In this document: piece by piece, positions 23,363 to 36,600 of the stretch
Position numbering within the stretch: position 1 is the stretch's first letter
Layout of the letters: every line of letters starts with the position of its first letter
Assembly (NCBI GenBank): GCA_019009955.1
Contig: CM032228.1
Location: 207,742,001 to 207,806,000, forward strand
Source of the DNA: Riptortus pedestris
Lineage: Eukaryota > Arthropoda > Insecta > Hemiptera > Alydidae
Direction: 5' to 3'
DNA: 64,000 bases
Notes under the pieces: generated by a model
The model's input: only the letters and a program-made list of their open reading frames with translations
What the model was told of the DNA's origin: nothing
Databases searched by the model: none
Translations under genes and position numbers: made by a program

Positions 23363-26300
23363 CATTTTTGAACGACCTCATATTTGTCACCTCCTGAGAA
23401 GGATCGACATTTGAGGAATTGTTTTGAAAGTCGTGTCATGAGTAATAGACCATCAATCCTACCAAGGTGATAAGACTATTAAATAAAATATATAAGTGAG
23501 AGCTAAAATAGTCACAATTGGAGCTCCAGAGATAATTATGCAGTTCACTAAAAATATACGAAGAAAGAGGAAGAAATAAGAAGAGGGAGCTGGAGAGTGA
23601 TCTTATGCTCTGGATGCATAATATGGTCACTGCCAGTGGTGCATAGCTGAATTGGGAGATTTGATGTAGAATAAAGTGTTTTACTTGTTGTTAGCTGGGC
23701 ATAAAAGGAGTCAAAAGAAAGAATGGGATGAATACCAACAACAAAATGAACTTAGTCCGACTCTGTCCGAACCCCCAATACTAATCATTCCTAAACATGT
23801 TAATATACGTAAAAGTGCTAAGGGATCAATTACTATATAAAATATGTCATTAATTAAGTATATTTACAACTAAAACCATAATTTATTATATAAGTAATTA
23901 AAAAAAAATACCAAATGTGTTGTAGGTTGCTCTGTGGCCACCCTAACCCTTACACATGGAGTAAATCTCTGGCAGAGCAACTTGTAAATGAGTATAGTGT
24001 TTATTTTCCGGTTGTTGTGATGAGACCATCAGTGGGTAAGTATTTTGAAATATTATTAATATAAAATTTCATGAAATAACATTATCTATACAATACATAC
24101 TACGATTATCAATAATGATTACGAGTAATGATAATAGGCATTTTCATTCTTCCCTTTCTTTTTGTGTGCTAGATAAATTTAAACCAATACAGACAGCTTT
24201 CAAGTCCTAAGATTTATGCAAATATGTTTTTTATAAATTTTATAACTATTTTTTGTCTCTGAAATCTGTGTTTTTAAACATAAATTTAAAATTCGAGGTG
24301 TTACTTTACAATGAGCTAATTTCTTTTGAAGTGGTAGCTTCTGTCAGAATTTTTTGATTACTCAGGTTTCCACTGGAAAGAGGGTTTTATTCAATAGTTC
24401 TTGAGGTAGTCAAAATACTAAAATAGCAATTGCAGAAGTGCTGCCTTTTCAGGTCCAAAGCGTAAATAATTTTGTTAAAGGCGTCAAATTCTCATTTTAT
24501 CAACCGGAAACAAAATTGTATGCACTAATGAAGTTCAAAAGAAATAATTCACGCATTATTACAGTGAAATTAGGCAGAAACCAAAGGAAGTGGATATCAT
24601 GTTAAAAACTAATTGTATTAAAAAGATGAATAGTTTAATCAGTTGCAAAGACCCGTATAGAGAATGCAGGGTAGATCCACTAAATGAAGAGATTAGAAAT
24701 TGCTAACATATTTGGAAAAACTATAAAACCATAAATTTATAAATGACAAGTGTAGAAAATATATACTTAAAAATGCCGAGGTCCACCTTAATTACATAAA
24801 GAGAATAACCCACTCATACCCATAGTTAATGGTGTAATTGTACCTCTATATAAACTATCTAAATTTCTAAAACCATCTATAGATGTTTTTTTCTAGAAAT
24901 AACACATTTAATGTTTAAAAAAAACTCCTGTAGAGATAAAGGGAAAAATTGAAGATGTGATGATAAGTTTTAATATTGGTTTCCCTATTTATAAATATTC
25001 CTTTGGAGAGGGTTAATATGATTATTGATAATGAATGGGAAAATATTGAGCCTCAGACTAGTATTAAAAAAAAAGATTTATTTATAGAAGGGATCCGTTT
25101 GTGCTGTGAGAACAGTTTTTTCAATTATATTGGTAGCATATATAGACAACTGTTTGGGTTGCCATGGGATGAGTATTGTCAGTAAACCTTTTTGAACCTT
25201 TTTTTTGGATTATTTTAACTAATCTCATAAAGGATGCCTTGTAGAAATTAGCGGTAAACATATAAGTATTGCTCAAATACGTTGATGACATATACTGTAT
25301 TATTAATAGAGAAAAAATTCCTTTCTGTACACAATGATTTCCACAAGAGTCTTAAATTTAAAGTGTAGTTGCATCTAATCCTTACTGAGACCATTTAAAG
25401 TATTTCAGGACAAAAGAAAGTATATTTAGGTCTGAAATAGCTATATTTATTCTCTTTATTTTAGAATCGTAGAGGTTTCGCACTCCTGGACATTAATAAT
25501 GCTAAAAACATACAGAGTAAAAATTTGTAGAAGGTAAAAGTGTAGTGTGTATCAGAAAGAAAATAAGATTTCTGGACTTGAACATAATGTGAGACAACAA
25601 GAATAAGATTATTACAGAATGGACAAAGAAGAAGGATACCAGCAATAATTTATTTAATTTTAGATCACAGCGCCCATTTCAAAAATTTTAAACGCCAAGT
25701 TTCGGTCACATAAATTTAAAATTGAAGGTGTTACTTTGTTAATAGCTAATTTATTTTGAAAGGGTAACTGCAGTCAAAAATTTGCTGATTACCCAGGTTT
25801 GCTATGAAAGGGGAGTTTTATGTATTAGTTCTAAAGGCATACTAAATACCAAAATTGCAAATGCAGAAGTCCTGGGTCAAAGTTTAAATAGTTTTGGTAA
25901 GGGTTTTGAATGCTCAACATTATCAAAATGTTCAAATATATTACATGTAAAAATTACTAAGATCATATTATGATGAAAATGTTTAGTTATAGGATGTTTC
26001 CGCGAAGACCCAATTAAAGGATGGCAGGATATTTTAGGAGGATATACAGCAATTGCTATAGGCGGATTCCTTGGGATAGTAAGTGTTCTCAAATCGAAAA
26101 AAGAATACCACAATGATCACGTACCTGTTGACATTGCTACTCGAGCAGAACTGATAGCTGCTAAGAAAGCTGTAGAAACGTGAGTATAACTACTGAGCAA
26201 CTGTTTGATCTATGAACTTAAGTAAGCTACAAAACGTTGTGGAATGTTTTTTTTCCAATATAAATGTATATATATAAAAAAATATATATACCTATCCCTG

Positions 26301-29300
26301 ACATAAATATTGTCACAAGGAAATATACACAGAAATCAAAAGAACAATCAATTCTTCAAAAACCTTTATTGCAAAATAAATTTTGTATGTACAGAGAGTA
26401 ACATAAAATGCAATTACTCAAAATGTTCCCCTTTTGCGTTCACACGAGCTTTTAATCTTCTTGGTCAGTCATCAATTGCAGCACGCAGCACTTCTTGAGA
26501 AAAACGCTGAACAGCTCAGATCAGTGATTGTTTGAGGCTTTCCAAATTAGGGTGTGCTCTGTGGAATGCCATCCTCTCCAGTTCTGACTTCAAGCGGTAG
26601 TCTAGCGGGTTTAGATCGGGGCTTCCTGAGGGCCAATCCGAGGCCGAGATGAACTCAGCTACGTTCCTCTGCAGCCATTGCTGAGTTGACCTGGCCTTAT
26701 GAGCTGGAGCAGAATCCTGCTGGAAAACCCAGTGACTTCCAGCAAACAGAGTTTCATTCAGAGGGTTGACAACTGGCTTCAAAATATTATCCTGATAGTT
26801 TTTAGCCGATGTTTTAACACCATTTTCACAAAAATGAAGCATTGTGGTGCCATCATAACAAACTCCCCACCACACCATCACTGAAGAAGGGTGGTGACCT
26901 CTTTCCACTCTTCCAATGACTTCCTGGGCTTCTTTAGAGCTGTGCGCGTACACACAATCATTTTGGCAATTACATTTTTCTTCTATCGTGAAATTTTTCT
27001 CATCGGTAAACAAAATTTTTCGTTGAAGTCCTTCGGCGTAACGGCGAAGAAGCACTTTTGATCTATCCACCCTAATTTGTTTCAGAGAAATGGTTACCCT
27101 TTGTCCGGTCATTCTTCGGAATTCACACATCCTAAGGTCACTTTTTATTATGCAAGACATTGATCTGCCAGAGATTCCCATTTCCTGGGGCAGAATTTTT
27201 TGTTTTCGGATGGGATTTCTTCTGATTCGAACAGCCACTGCTCTCACTGCATTAACTGTTCTCAAAGTGCGGGGGCGACCTTGTCGAGGTCTGCCACTTA
27301 CAGATGAGGTCTCATTGTACCTGTTTATAGTTCGGTACACGAACATACGGCTGATACCAAGTGGTTTGTAGGCAATAAATAAAAAAAATAAAATAAAATC
27401 ACTTAGATAAGAAAGTTCAAAGTTGATATCACTTCAGGAACTGTAATATCAACTGTGAATGAGGATCAGCTATCCTAATTGTAATGTTAATATTTGTCTA
27501 ATACAGGGATGGATGTTGCCCACCCTTGAGTCCGGGGCTTAATTCATTTTTGTCATTTAAATCTTCCTTCTGCATCCTCAGGATTAATGATCAACCTTTT
27601 GGTATATCTAGAATCCACAGTACGCTGAGTTCTTAGCCATCTTATCTATTAAAAGTTTTCAGGCATTTGTCAATTTAATTGAACTGTTTGATGATCCGTT
27701 CATGATAGCTTGTCACTTTGTCTCTTTCAATTTTTATCTGGCAATTCAAAACATGGAAATGTTTTGACATCAAAATGCTCCAATTTCAGTAAGGTTTTTT
27801 TGGGTTGTCACAGAGTGTATAATACGGTGAAGGGCTTACCCACCAAAAGAAACAAAAAGTTGGCTTGTCTGAGCCCCATCCTTCAAGCAGATAAAAAAAA
27901 AACAAAAAAAACAATTTCCAGACCACTAAGGGTCCTCATAAATTCAATTGGACCAGAAACAAACAATGTACCTCCATACATTGCAACAAAGCCTAACCGC
28001 ACGTTTGGAAGACAGATGGCCACATTAAAGTCAAAACATTTTATACGGAAGATCAGCTTGATTGTACACAATACATTGATGAGAGAGATTTTATGTGACA
28101 TCTTTCGTCACTAAATTTCCAGTATAAGAGCCACTAAATGGAAAAAAAAAAATAGACCAAAAACGAGATCAGATTAGCAGATATAACACTCAACTTCACA
28201 TATTTTCTGTTCAACAAGAAGTATTACAAACAGAAATATGAAGCAAGCACGGGTTCACCTTTATGTCCTGAAGTGGTTGAGTTATATGTGGAAGATTCCA
28301 AATATAAAATCTTTTAACCCTCCGTTAGGCGCGGGTCATTTCCAAACGACTCTAGGCGCGGGTCACCTATGAGGTGGCGATGGAGAAATATGTTGGTAAA
28401 ACTGCTTCTTTGGGCAAAAATAGAGTTAAACAAATATAAATACTTATCTGAACAAATAGTAAAACTATTTTATTTTAAAAGTTAGCAAAGTAACACATGA
28501 ATATGTCTTACAACTATCAAAAATATTAATTCATTTCAGGTAACATGAAGCAATTTATGAACAATGAATTCTTTAGTTACTACTTACTTAGCTATTAGGA
28601 AAATATATATAAAAAAAGTACAATAAGAATAGTTTAGAACTACTTAATCATTTAATTTCTGAGGTAAAGAAGGCCTATATAGGCTTTTATTTCTGTGAAG
28701 TCTGTCTCTTTGGCATCCCTTTGCTTAGAAAATTCTGGCTCTACGATTTTTATGAATTCGTATGTGCAGTGCACAATACAGTAGACTCCCGATTAACCGA
28801 AACCTTCGGGACCGAGGGGTTTCGGATAAGCAAAAATTTCGGTTAAACGGGAATCCGAAATTTCTGTGTGAAAATGGATCAATTAGAATAAAAAACACGT
28901 TTATGTATGTAGTTGAAAAAAAGGTTATTTCATTTAACAATTAAAATAACTACGTACATATTTATTTATAAAACTATAGACTTAAAAAGAAAAAAAAACT
29001 TCATCGTTTAAAAAAGTCGGTGATTTTTCTTTGCCGAGCTTCTGAAATTTTTTTTGTCGATGCGTAGTCACGCCATTTCTGAAGGGTAAGTATATCAGAA
29101 CGGCAGGAGGTAGGTTGTTGTTCGATGTATCGAAGCACCGTCTCCAGAGCATCTGTCACTTGGGTGTGTGTAATGCGAGCTTCTGTTCCAATTTCGACGG
29201 GATCATAATCTTCTTCTTCTTTGGAGACAATGTCTGCGATGTCATCGTCAGTCAATGTAATGCTAAATCTATCATCAGAATCGACCCACTGTTTCACATC

Positions 29301-32300
29301 AGTTTCTTCAACGTCTTCGCATCCTTGAATTTTAGTGAAAATGCTAAGAATTTCAGCATTTATTCCTTCTGATTGCCTGCTGATTTCATCTTCATCTGGT
29401 TGTCGTGGATCTTCACATTGATCAACTTCTAAAGGTCTAATTTATTTTTATAACCCTCTTCTCACGTCTCTTTCCGCGAAGCTAGGACGAAGTAATTATT
29501 TTCCCCCTCCCTAGCAACTCAAAATGTTTCGGTTAAGCGAGAGAATCGGTTAATCGGGTTTCGGATAATCGGGAGTCTACTGTACTACCAATAATCGCCT
29601 CCTCAAAGAGACAGAACCAGCAGTCAAGTTCATTAGTTGCTTCCTTTGACGCCCCTTTCACTCCCGGAAGGTGTGTCAATAAATTTTGTTTTCCTATTTT
29701 ACTAATCTATTAAAAGGGGTTTTCCTCCACTCAAAACGGTCAACGATCTTTCTGTTCACACTTCTCAATACAACATATTTTTCGTGTGACTGCTCATCCT
29801 CCCCATCACTTTCCGATTCCACGTCACTTTATTCAGTCTCTGAGTCTATACCCCGTTCTTCCAAGCCGTCTTCAAATTCCGAATCTGACACAGATTCTGA
29901 TCGACACGTTCTGTATGTTATCGTCTTCTTCGAAAGGATCCAGTAATGTGTGGTGGAGTCTAGCAATGTCATTTTGATTACTCAAGTCAAAAAATACGTA
30001 TTTTTTCTGAATAATGTTTTAAAAATGCATTGTTAGTCGCGGTCACCTCAAAGGTGAATTCCCTTTTTTGTAGGTATTTTTAACTATTCAAAAACAATCA
30101 AGGCACTACAAACGACAAATGATAAATATGTCTAAGATAAATAGATTAAATATAAAAATAAAAGAAATTGAAATAATTACAATTTTGGTCCCGGTGCACC
30201 TATGGGGTGATTTTAGCACAAGGAACGCACTATGTGCAAACTTCGAAGGTCAAATCGATACTGTTTTGAGGAGGAAGGGAAGCTAGAAGCATTGCTGGAG
30301 GTGGAAGTCGTTGGGTCCACTCAATCGGAAGCTATTGGAAAAAACCCTCAAAGATGCACCTGTCAGGACGCCGCAAACAACGGAGGGTTAAACAACTAAC
30401 CCAATCCTCTATCCTCTCTATTAGTTTAGATATATAGATGGCCTTGTTTCAACTGGTGGCCTTGGTGGTGGTAATGTTGCAACATGACAAACCATTAAAA
30501 CTTTGCGAGCAGGTAAGCTTTTAACCCATTTGCTGTTCCAATACATTACTTGTTTCTCTAACACCTTACTGAATTCTCATACAGTTCACACCCATGGAAT
30601 GTGTGATTCCACAGATGTGGAACATGGATATAAGCTTCAATTTTTAGATGTGCTTGTAGAGAACGCATACCAATTGCCACGTACATGCTAACTCACAGTA
30701 CTATCCAGCTCAAAAAGTAATAAAAACTGACCACATAAAGCTTTAAGAGTATCAAGACTGGAAAGCAAAGAGAGGAATTTAAGAAAGGTTCTAATATTGA
30801 ACAGTTACGCTAAAGAATTAATTGAAAATGAATTTTAAATAAATAAAAGACAAAACAAACTATACATTTACCATAATAACTTTGGCAAAAAGAAAAGGTT
30901 GCAAAAGTATTCGATAAATAAAAAATAGGGACGTTTTCACGACTAAAAAGAAAATAACCCAGATGCCTGTAAGTGTAAAAGGTAACCAGTAGTTAAGTCT
31001 ACCAGTAATATACAGTATCTGAGTGTAAAAAAGTAAAAAAAAAATACTATGATAAAAGATTTCCAAAATGTGAATCACTAAAGTTAAAGTTTTGGGCTAA
31101 AATAATTAACTATAGACAAAGGATCATCAGAGAAGCCTTAATAGAAAAGATATGTGTGGACATCTGTGACCTCAAAAAGATTGGTACTTAATCCTGGGGA
31201 AACTGTAGAAACACAAAGAAATACAGAACCGAGCCAGACTCTTGGTCAAAGTAACTAAGTTTCTGAAGCCAAACAAATAAATATATTAAGCAGCATCACT
31301 AGCGAAATAAAAATGTCATGACACAGTGAATAACAAGAGACCTCAATTATCAAGACAACGACCAAGGAAGTCTTTTGTAATATTTACTCCCATTACTTAT
31401 TATTCTAGTTTTTATTCGGAAGCTTTTGTTATTCCTAAACACGGTAATAGTTAAAATTTGTTGAATATTTAAATATTATTAAAGGTACATACTATGTTAA
31501 CAGAAAATCATATTTGCAGGAAAACGAAAATATCAGTTTATAACTGTGGAATTTCAAGATTAATTCCTTTCTCTTATGAAGAATTGGACAAAGCTGGCAA
31601 AATATTTGAAGAAAAACGGCTAGTAAAGGAGAAAATTTGGGTTACAGATGTTTCGATAGTTGATAATGACTATTTATATATTATTGTCTTCCTTTATCGG
31701 CAAGTACTTCCAGCAATTTTCCTGGATATGCTTCTAAAACTTTCTGGACGAAAACCTATGTAAGTGTTTATTTAGAAGCTTCCAAAGTATATGTGGAGAA
31801 TCTGTGACTGAAACAAAAATATAACATTATTATTTCTTACATTCATATAAAAAATATTTTACCGTACTTGATTTTGCAAGTTGCTAATTACTTATGTTAA
31901 CCATTTATTTCTAGTGTGTTTTGAACTTCCCACTTATATCTTGATGGCAATGTACGCAGGTGCTATTCCAATTAAATGTGGAATACCTGGGTGCAATACC
32001 AATGAGTCCAGTTACTTTCATTCAAAAAAAAATCCAATGTTTCACATTCTCCATATATAAATAGATTATAGAGGTTGTAGATTATATATTATATATATTT
32101 ATATATATACTAGCTCAGATACCCGGCTTCGCTCGGGAATTCATTTGAGGCAAAATGGTGATGGTATATTTTTGGCAAGGCTTTACTTTGCACAATATTT
32201 TGACATTTACCCGTTCCAGTGTTTAGGGTTAATACCCGTTGTTGGCATTTGTTAATAATAAAATTATTTTTTTATGTAAGACTTCACTGACCTGCATATT

Positions 32301-33580
32301 GTCATATTTCCCGTCTCCTGAGCATTATGCATAGATTTGAATTATTAAGGAAAAAAATATTGACATACATTTGAACTAATTTTTTCAGGTGCATATTTGC
32401 CGAAAATGCAATAGGAAACGAAATATCACTATTATTAATTTCAGGCCTTCCTTATAACCCCCACTCCTGCCCGTCCCTAGAAATGTTAGTATAGCTTATT
32501 ATAATAAAGGCGTTAGTACTAATTCACATACCGAGTTTGGTTTAGTTCGGTTGAGTCTTTTGTGCCAAATAAAATTGTGGACTCCCGCTATAGTTTTTAG
32601 CGTATAACTCATTTATACTTCCGTATACGGCAAAACAGCATATAACAAAAGTTACTCTAAATAACAAAATAAACAACTTTTGTTATGTGCATATTTGCCG
32701 AAACCCCAATAGGAAATCATTATTATTAATTTCAGGCCTCCCTTATAACCCCCACTCCTGCCCGTCCCTAGAAATGTTAGTATGGCTTATTATAAGGAAG
32801 GCGTTAGTGCTAATACACATACTGAGTGTTTTATTTAGTTCGGTTGAGTCTTTTGTGCCAAATAAAATTGTTGGCTCCCGCTATAATTTTTAGCGTATAA
32901 CGCCTTTATACCTCGGTGTACGATGATAGTGTATATAAAAAAAAGTTTCTCTAAATAACAAAATAAACAACTTTTGTTATGTGCATATTTGCCGAAAATG
33001 CAATAGGAAACGAAATATCACTATTATTAATTTCAGGCCTTCCTTATAACCCCCACTCCTGCCCGTCCCTAGAAATCTTAGTATAGCTTACTATAATGAA
33101 GGCGTTAGAACTAATTCACATACCGAGTTTGGTTTAGTTCGGTTGAGTCTTTTGTGCCAAATAAAATTGTGGACTCCCGCTATAGTTTTTAGCGTATAAC
33201 GCATTTATACTTCCGTATACGGCAAAAGTGCATATAACAAAAGTTACTCTAAATTACAAAATAAACAACTTTTGTTATGTGCATGTTTGCTGAAAAAGCA
33301 ATAAGAAACGAAATATCGCTATTTTTAATTTCAGGCCTTCCTTATAACCCCCACTCCTGTTTGTCTTAGAGAATATTAATATAGCCTAAAGTCTATGTTG
33401 GGCTAGTAGTAATATACATACCAAGTTTCATAAAATTCGGTTCAGCCGTTTATGCGTGAAAAGGTAACAAACAAACAAACAGACACGAAAGAAACAAAAT
33501 GCAGTTATGGTGTCTATGACATGTGAAACGAAAAGTTATCGTGAAATTTTGCCAAAAATCAATGTATAGACAGAGGTTAC

Positions 33581-33619
<39 letters not shown>

Positions 33620-36600
33620 TATTAAATGTGGAATACCTGGGTGCAATACCAATGAGTCCAGTTACTTTCATCCAAAAAAAAATCCAATGTTTCACATTCT
33701 CCATATATAAATAGATTATAGAGGTTGTAGATTATATATTATATATATTTATATATATATAATCCACAAACAAAATTCTAAAAATTAGAAAGTTCATTCT
33801 GGGATTTAGGCAGTTTTTAGAATGATATGGTTTTCTAAAGTGCTCCTCAAATGTTCATCTATTAGCCAGCTATTGAGGTTTTACTCATGAACACATTTTC
33901 TAAAGTGTTCCTTCCATCTGTTGGCCACTTATATTCTCAGAGACGAATTAGAGTGGGGGTCATAAGGGAGTCCTCAAAAGAAAAATTGTGATATTTCTTT
34001 ACCTATTGTTAATAAAGCTGTTTATTTTGTTATTTAAAGTAACTTTTTTTTTACATGAAATTTTTCTGTATAACCAAGAATAAATTAGACATACACTAAA
34101 AACTATAGAAGTGGTCAACAATTTTAATGGACAGAAAAAACTGAAATAAATGAAATGTGGGTTAGTATTAATGTCTTTTTGATTATAAGCTATATGAACA
34201 TTTTTAGAAATGAACAGGAATGGGGGTTGTAAGGAAAGTCTGAAATGAAAAATCACGATATTTTGTTTCTTATTGGTTTTTCGGCAAATGTGCTCTTATG
34301 AAAAGTTATTTATTTTGATATTTAAAGTAACATTGGTTATATTCATTTTTGCAATATAATGAATAATAAAAATGATATGCACTAAATACTGTAACAAGGG
34401 TGACCGATTTAAAGGGAGCAATTGGCTAAACATAACTAACAAAACTTAGTATCTGAGTTAGCACTAAACCTTTAATAAATTATAAGCATCCCTATGTTCG
34501 GAAAGGAGTGGGGATTGTGTTGGAGGGAAACAGGAAATAAGCATAATATTTCATATTATATTCGTTTTTCTTCATTAATTGCTCATACCAAAAACTGCTG
34601 ACCTTGTTATTTACAGAAGTGGCGGTTATAAGAGAGGCCTGAAATGAAAAATCATGATATTTTGTTTTATATTGTTTTTTAGGCAAATTTGCGCATAGGA
34701 AAAGTTGTTTATTTTGTTATTTAGAGTATTTTTTTCTTACATGAACTTTTGTTGTACAACGAAGTGTACATGAGCTATATGCTAAAAACTGAAGCTAGAG
34801 TCAATAATTTTATTGGGCACTGACGGGTTTTGGTGGGAAAAGGAGTAGATGATGAGTAGTAATAACGAATACTATCAATTATTATTATTTACATTCTCCA
34901 CTTTGTTCTAAATAATGATGAGGAATTGAGTGGGAAGTAGTTTTTTGTTGATTAATTATTCATTTTCTTATGATTAACGTTTAATTGGCAAGACCCAAAA
35001 ACATTATAAAGGTTGTTATAGTTTCCAGAAAGCTATGGATTTAGAGTAATTTTTTACACTTTTATTATGTAACAAAAGTAATGTTGATTTGCACTTTAAA
35101 CTACAACAAAACATTAAATGGTATGTAATCTTATAACAAATAGAAAGTAACTAAGTACTCATAATTCACATTAAGAATTCCTTGCACTAACACTACATTT
35201 AATGCTTGCTCTTTTAATGATGCTGTTTTATCCTCAGAAATGTAAATTTGTTTAAATACCATACATCATTTAATCAAAATAATATTAAAGGTATTTAAGT
35301 GTTGGGGAAGTATTAGTTAATGACTGAATCCGAACATGGAATAGTGGGGGAATTCAAAAATTCATATCTCCATTATTATAAATCTTATTGGAAATGTTAT
35401 AGCGCAATCTCATTAAACTTTTGGTGCTCTAAATTTTTTATTCATACATTTTTTCATAACTGAAATGTTAAGCGATTCATCCGATTTTTATTTAGAAATA
35501 GAGAATATATGGTATGATGAAATCAGTAGTGTCATATTAGCATGTGAGAAATGTGCTTAGTTTAGGCAGGCCCTGCATGGCAGACATTTTCATCAACACT
35601 CAGGATGCCAGAGCTGGCGTGATGAAGCCTTCTCTTCAAAAAGTACACTAAAATTTATGGAGTGTTGACTATGACATAAAATTTAAAGTGTTTCTGTAAT
35701 TTTGTTACCCATCTGTATTTTGTGTCAACAAGAAGGAAAACAGAGGTAAAATGAGTAGTTTCAAATTATTTATATATAAGTAACATAGGAATAAAACATT
35801 CTTCTTTGGGTGTTACAGGTTCCTTAAGATATCCAAAAAATTGGCAAATGGAAACAAAATGTTTAGCAGATTCCTTAATTCAAAAATAATATTTCCTAAT
35901 AAAAACTTTGAAGAACTGGAAAAATATTTGCATGATAAAGACAAACAACAATTTTCTATTGACATTTCTGACCTCATAGGTAAGCAGGCGAAGCTTATAG
36001 AAGAAGAAAATAAAGGGCTATTAAAATATGTATTAAAAGCAGATCTGAGTAAAGAGTCTGTAGAAAAATTGAGGCCCCGCTATGAGAGGTAATAATAAAA
36101 CCTTTAGTTATTTGTAAAAATATTTTCCAATTTTTTAAGGGAAAAAAATGTATAGAGAAATAATGGTATTAACAATTTGTTTTAAAATGAAAATTAATGA
36201 AACACATTTTTCTCAATACTAAGCTATCTGAAGGCAGTTTGCCTGAATTTGAAAGAAGATGTTGACTCTGTCCCAAATCTTCACTTGATAGTACTTGATG
36301 CATGTAGCATTCAATTGAGTACATTTAATGTAGTATGTATTTATATATTTATATTAATTTATTTTCCTACAAATTATGTGAGGAATATTACATGTATAAG
36401 AATTCGGTAACTAATCATATCCTTGGGAAAGCAAATTAAGAAGTTAAGAAGCATATAAGAAATCCATACCTGTTAGTGTATCTGTCACCAATGCAATAAA
36501 GGAGGTGTAGTGAGCTTGGAGAGATGGAATCACTAAAATAAAAAATTTGTAATATCGGATGGTGAATTGAAAACTCAAAACTATAAGAACAATTTTAAGC

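Larger units (their letters stand above)
28314..30391 (-). mobile_element. piggyBac-like element with TTAA target duplication
   Basis: TTAA at 28314-28317 and 30388-30391 flanks termini CCCTCCGTTAGGCGC and its imperfect inverse ending AACGGAGGG. Subterminal repeats with CACCTATGAGGTG-like palindromes occur near both ends. A transposase remnant lies inside on the minus strand: an acidic N-terminus (about 29680-29940), NELDCWFCLFEEAIIG, then after the nested Tigger CTYEFIKIVEPEFSKQRDAK and FTEIKAYIGLLYL (28650-28776), the start of the piggyBac DDD domain. Everything after that, including the catalytic region, is deleted. Confidence 0.85.
27700..30845 (+). mobile_element. Penelope-like remnant split by a piggyBac insertion
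   Basis: Left part (27700-28313): RPLRVLINSIGPETNNVPPYIA, then LNFTYFLFNKKYY, STGSPLCPEVVELYVED, which correspond to the RPIVNSIG...TYF...GSPLSPVVANLFMED blocks of this RT type. Right part (30392-30845): FRYIDGLV and YKLQFLDVLVENA, equivalent to YVDD and FLDVLV. The two parts join exactly at a TTAA where the piggyBac element sits. Several stops are present. Confidence 0.65.

Noticed and set aside
32389..33500. Regular direct repeats that might suggest a CRISPR array
   Set aside because: The unit is about 298 bp without spacer/repeat alternation, and the host is eukaryotic; it is an internal tandem array of family B.
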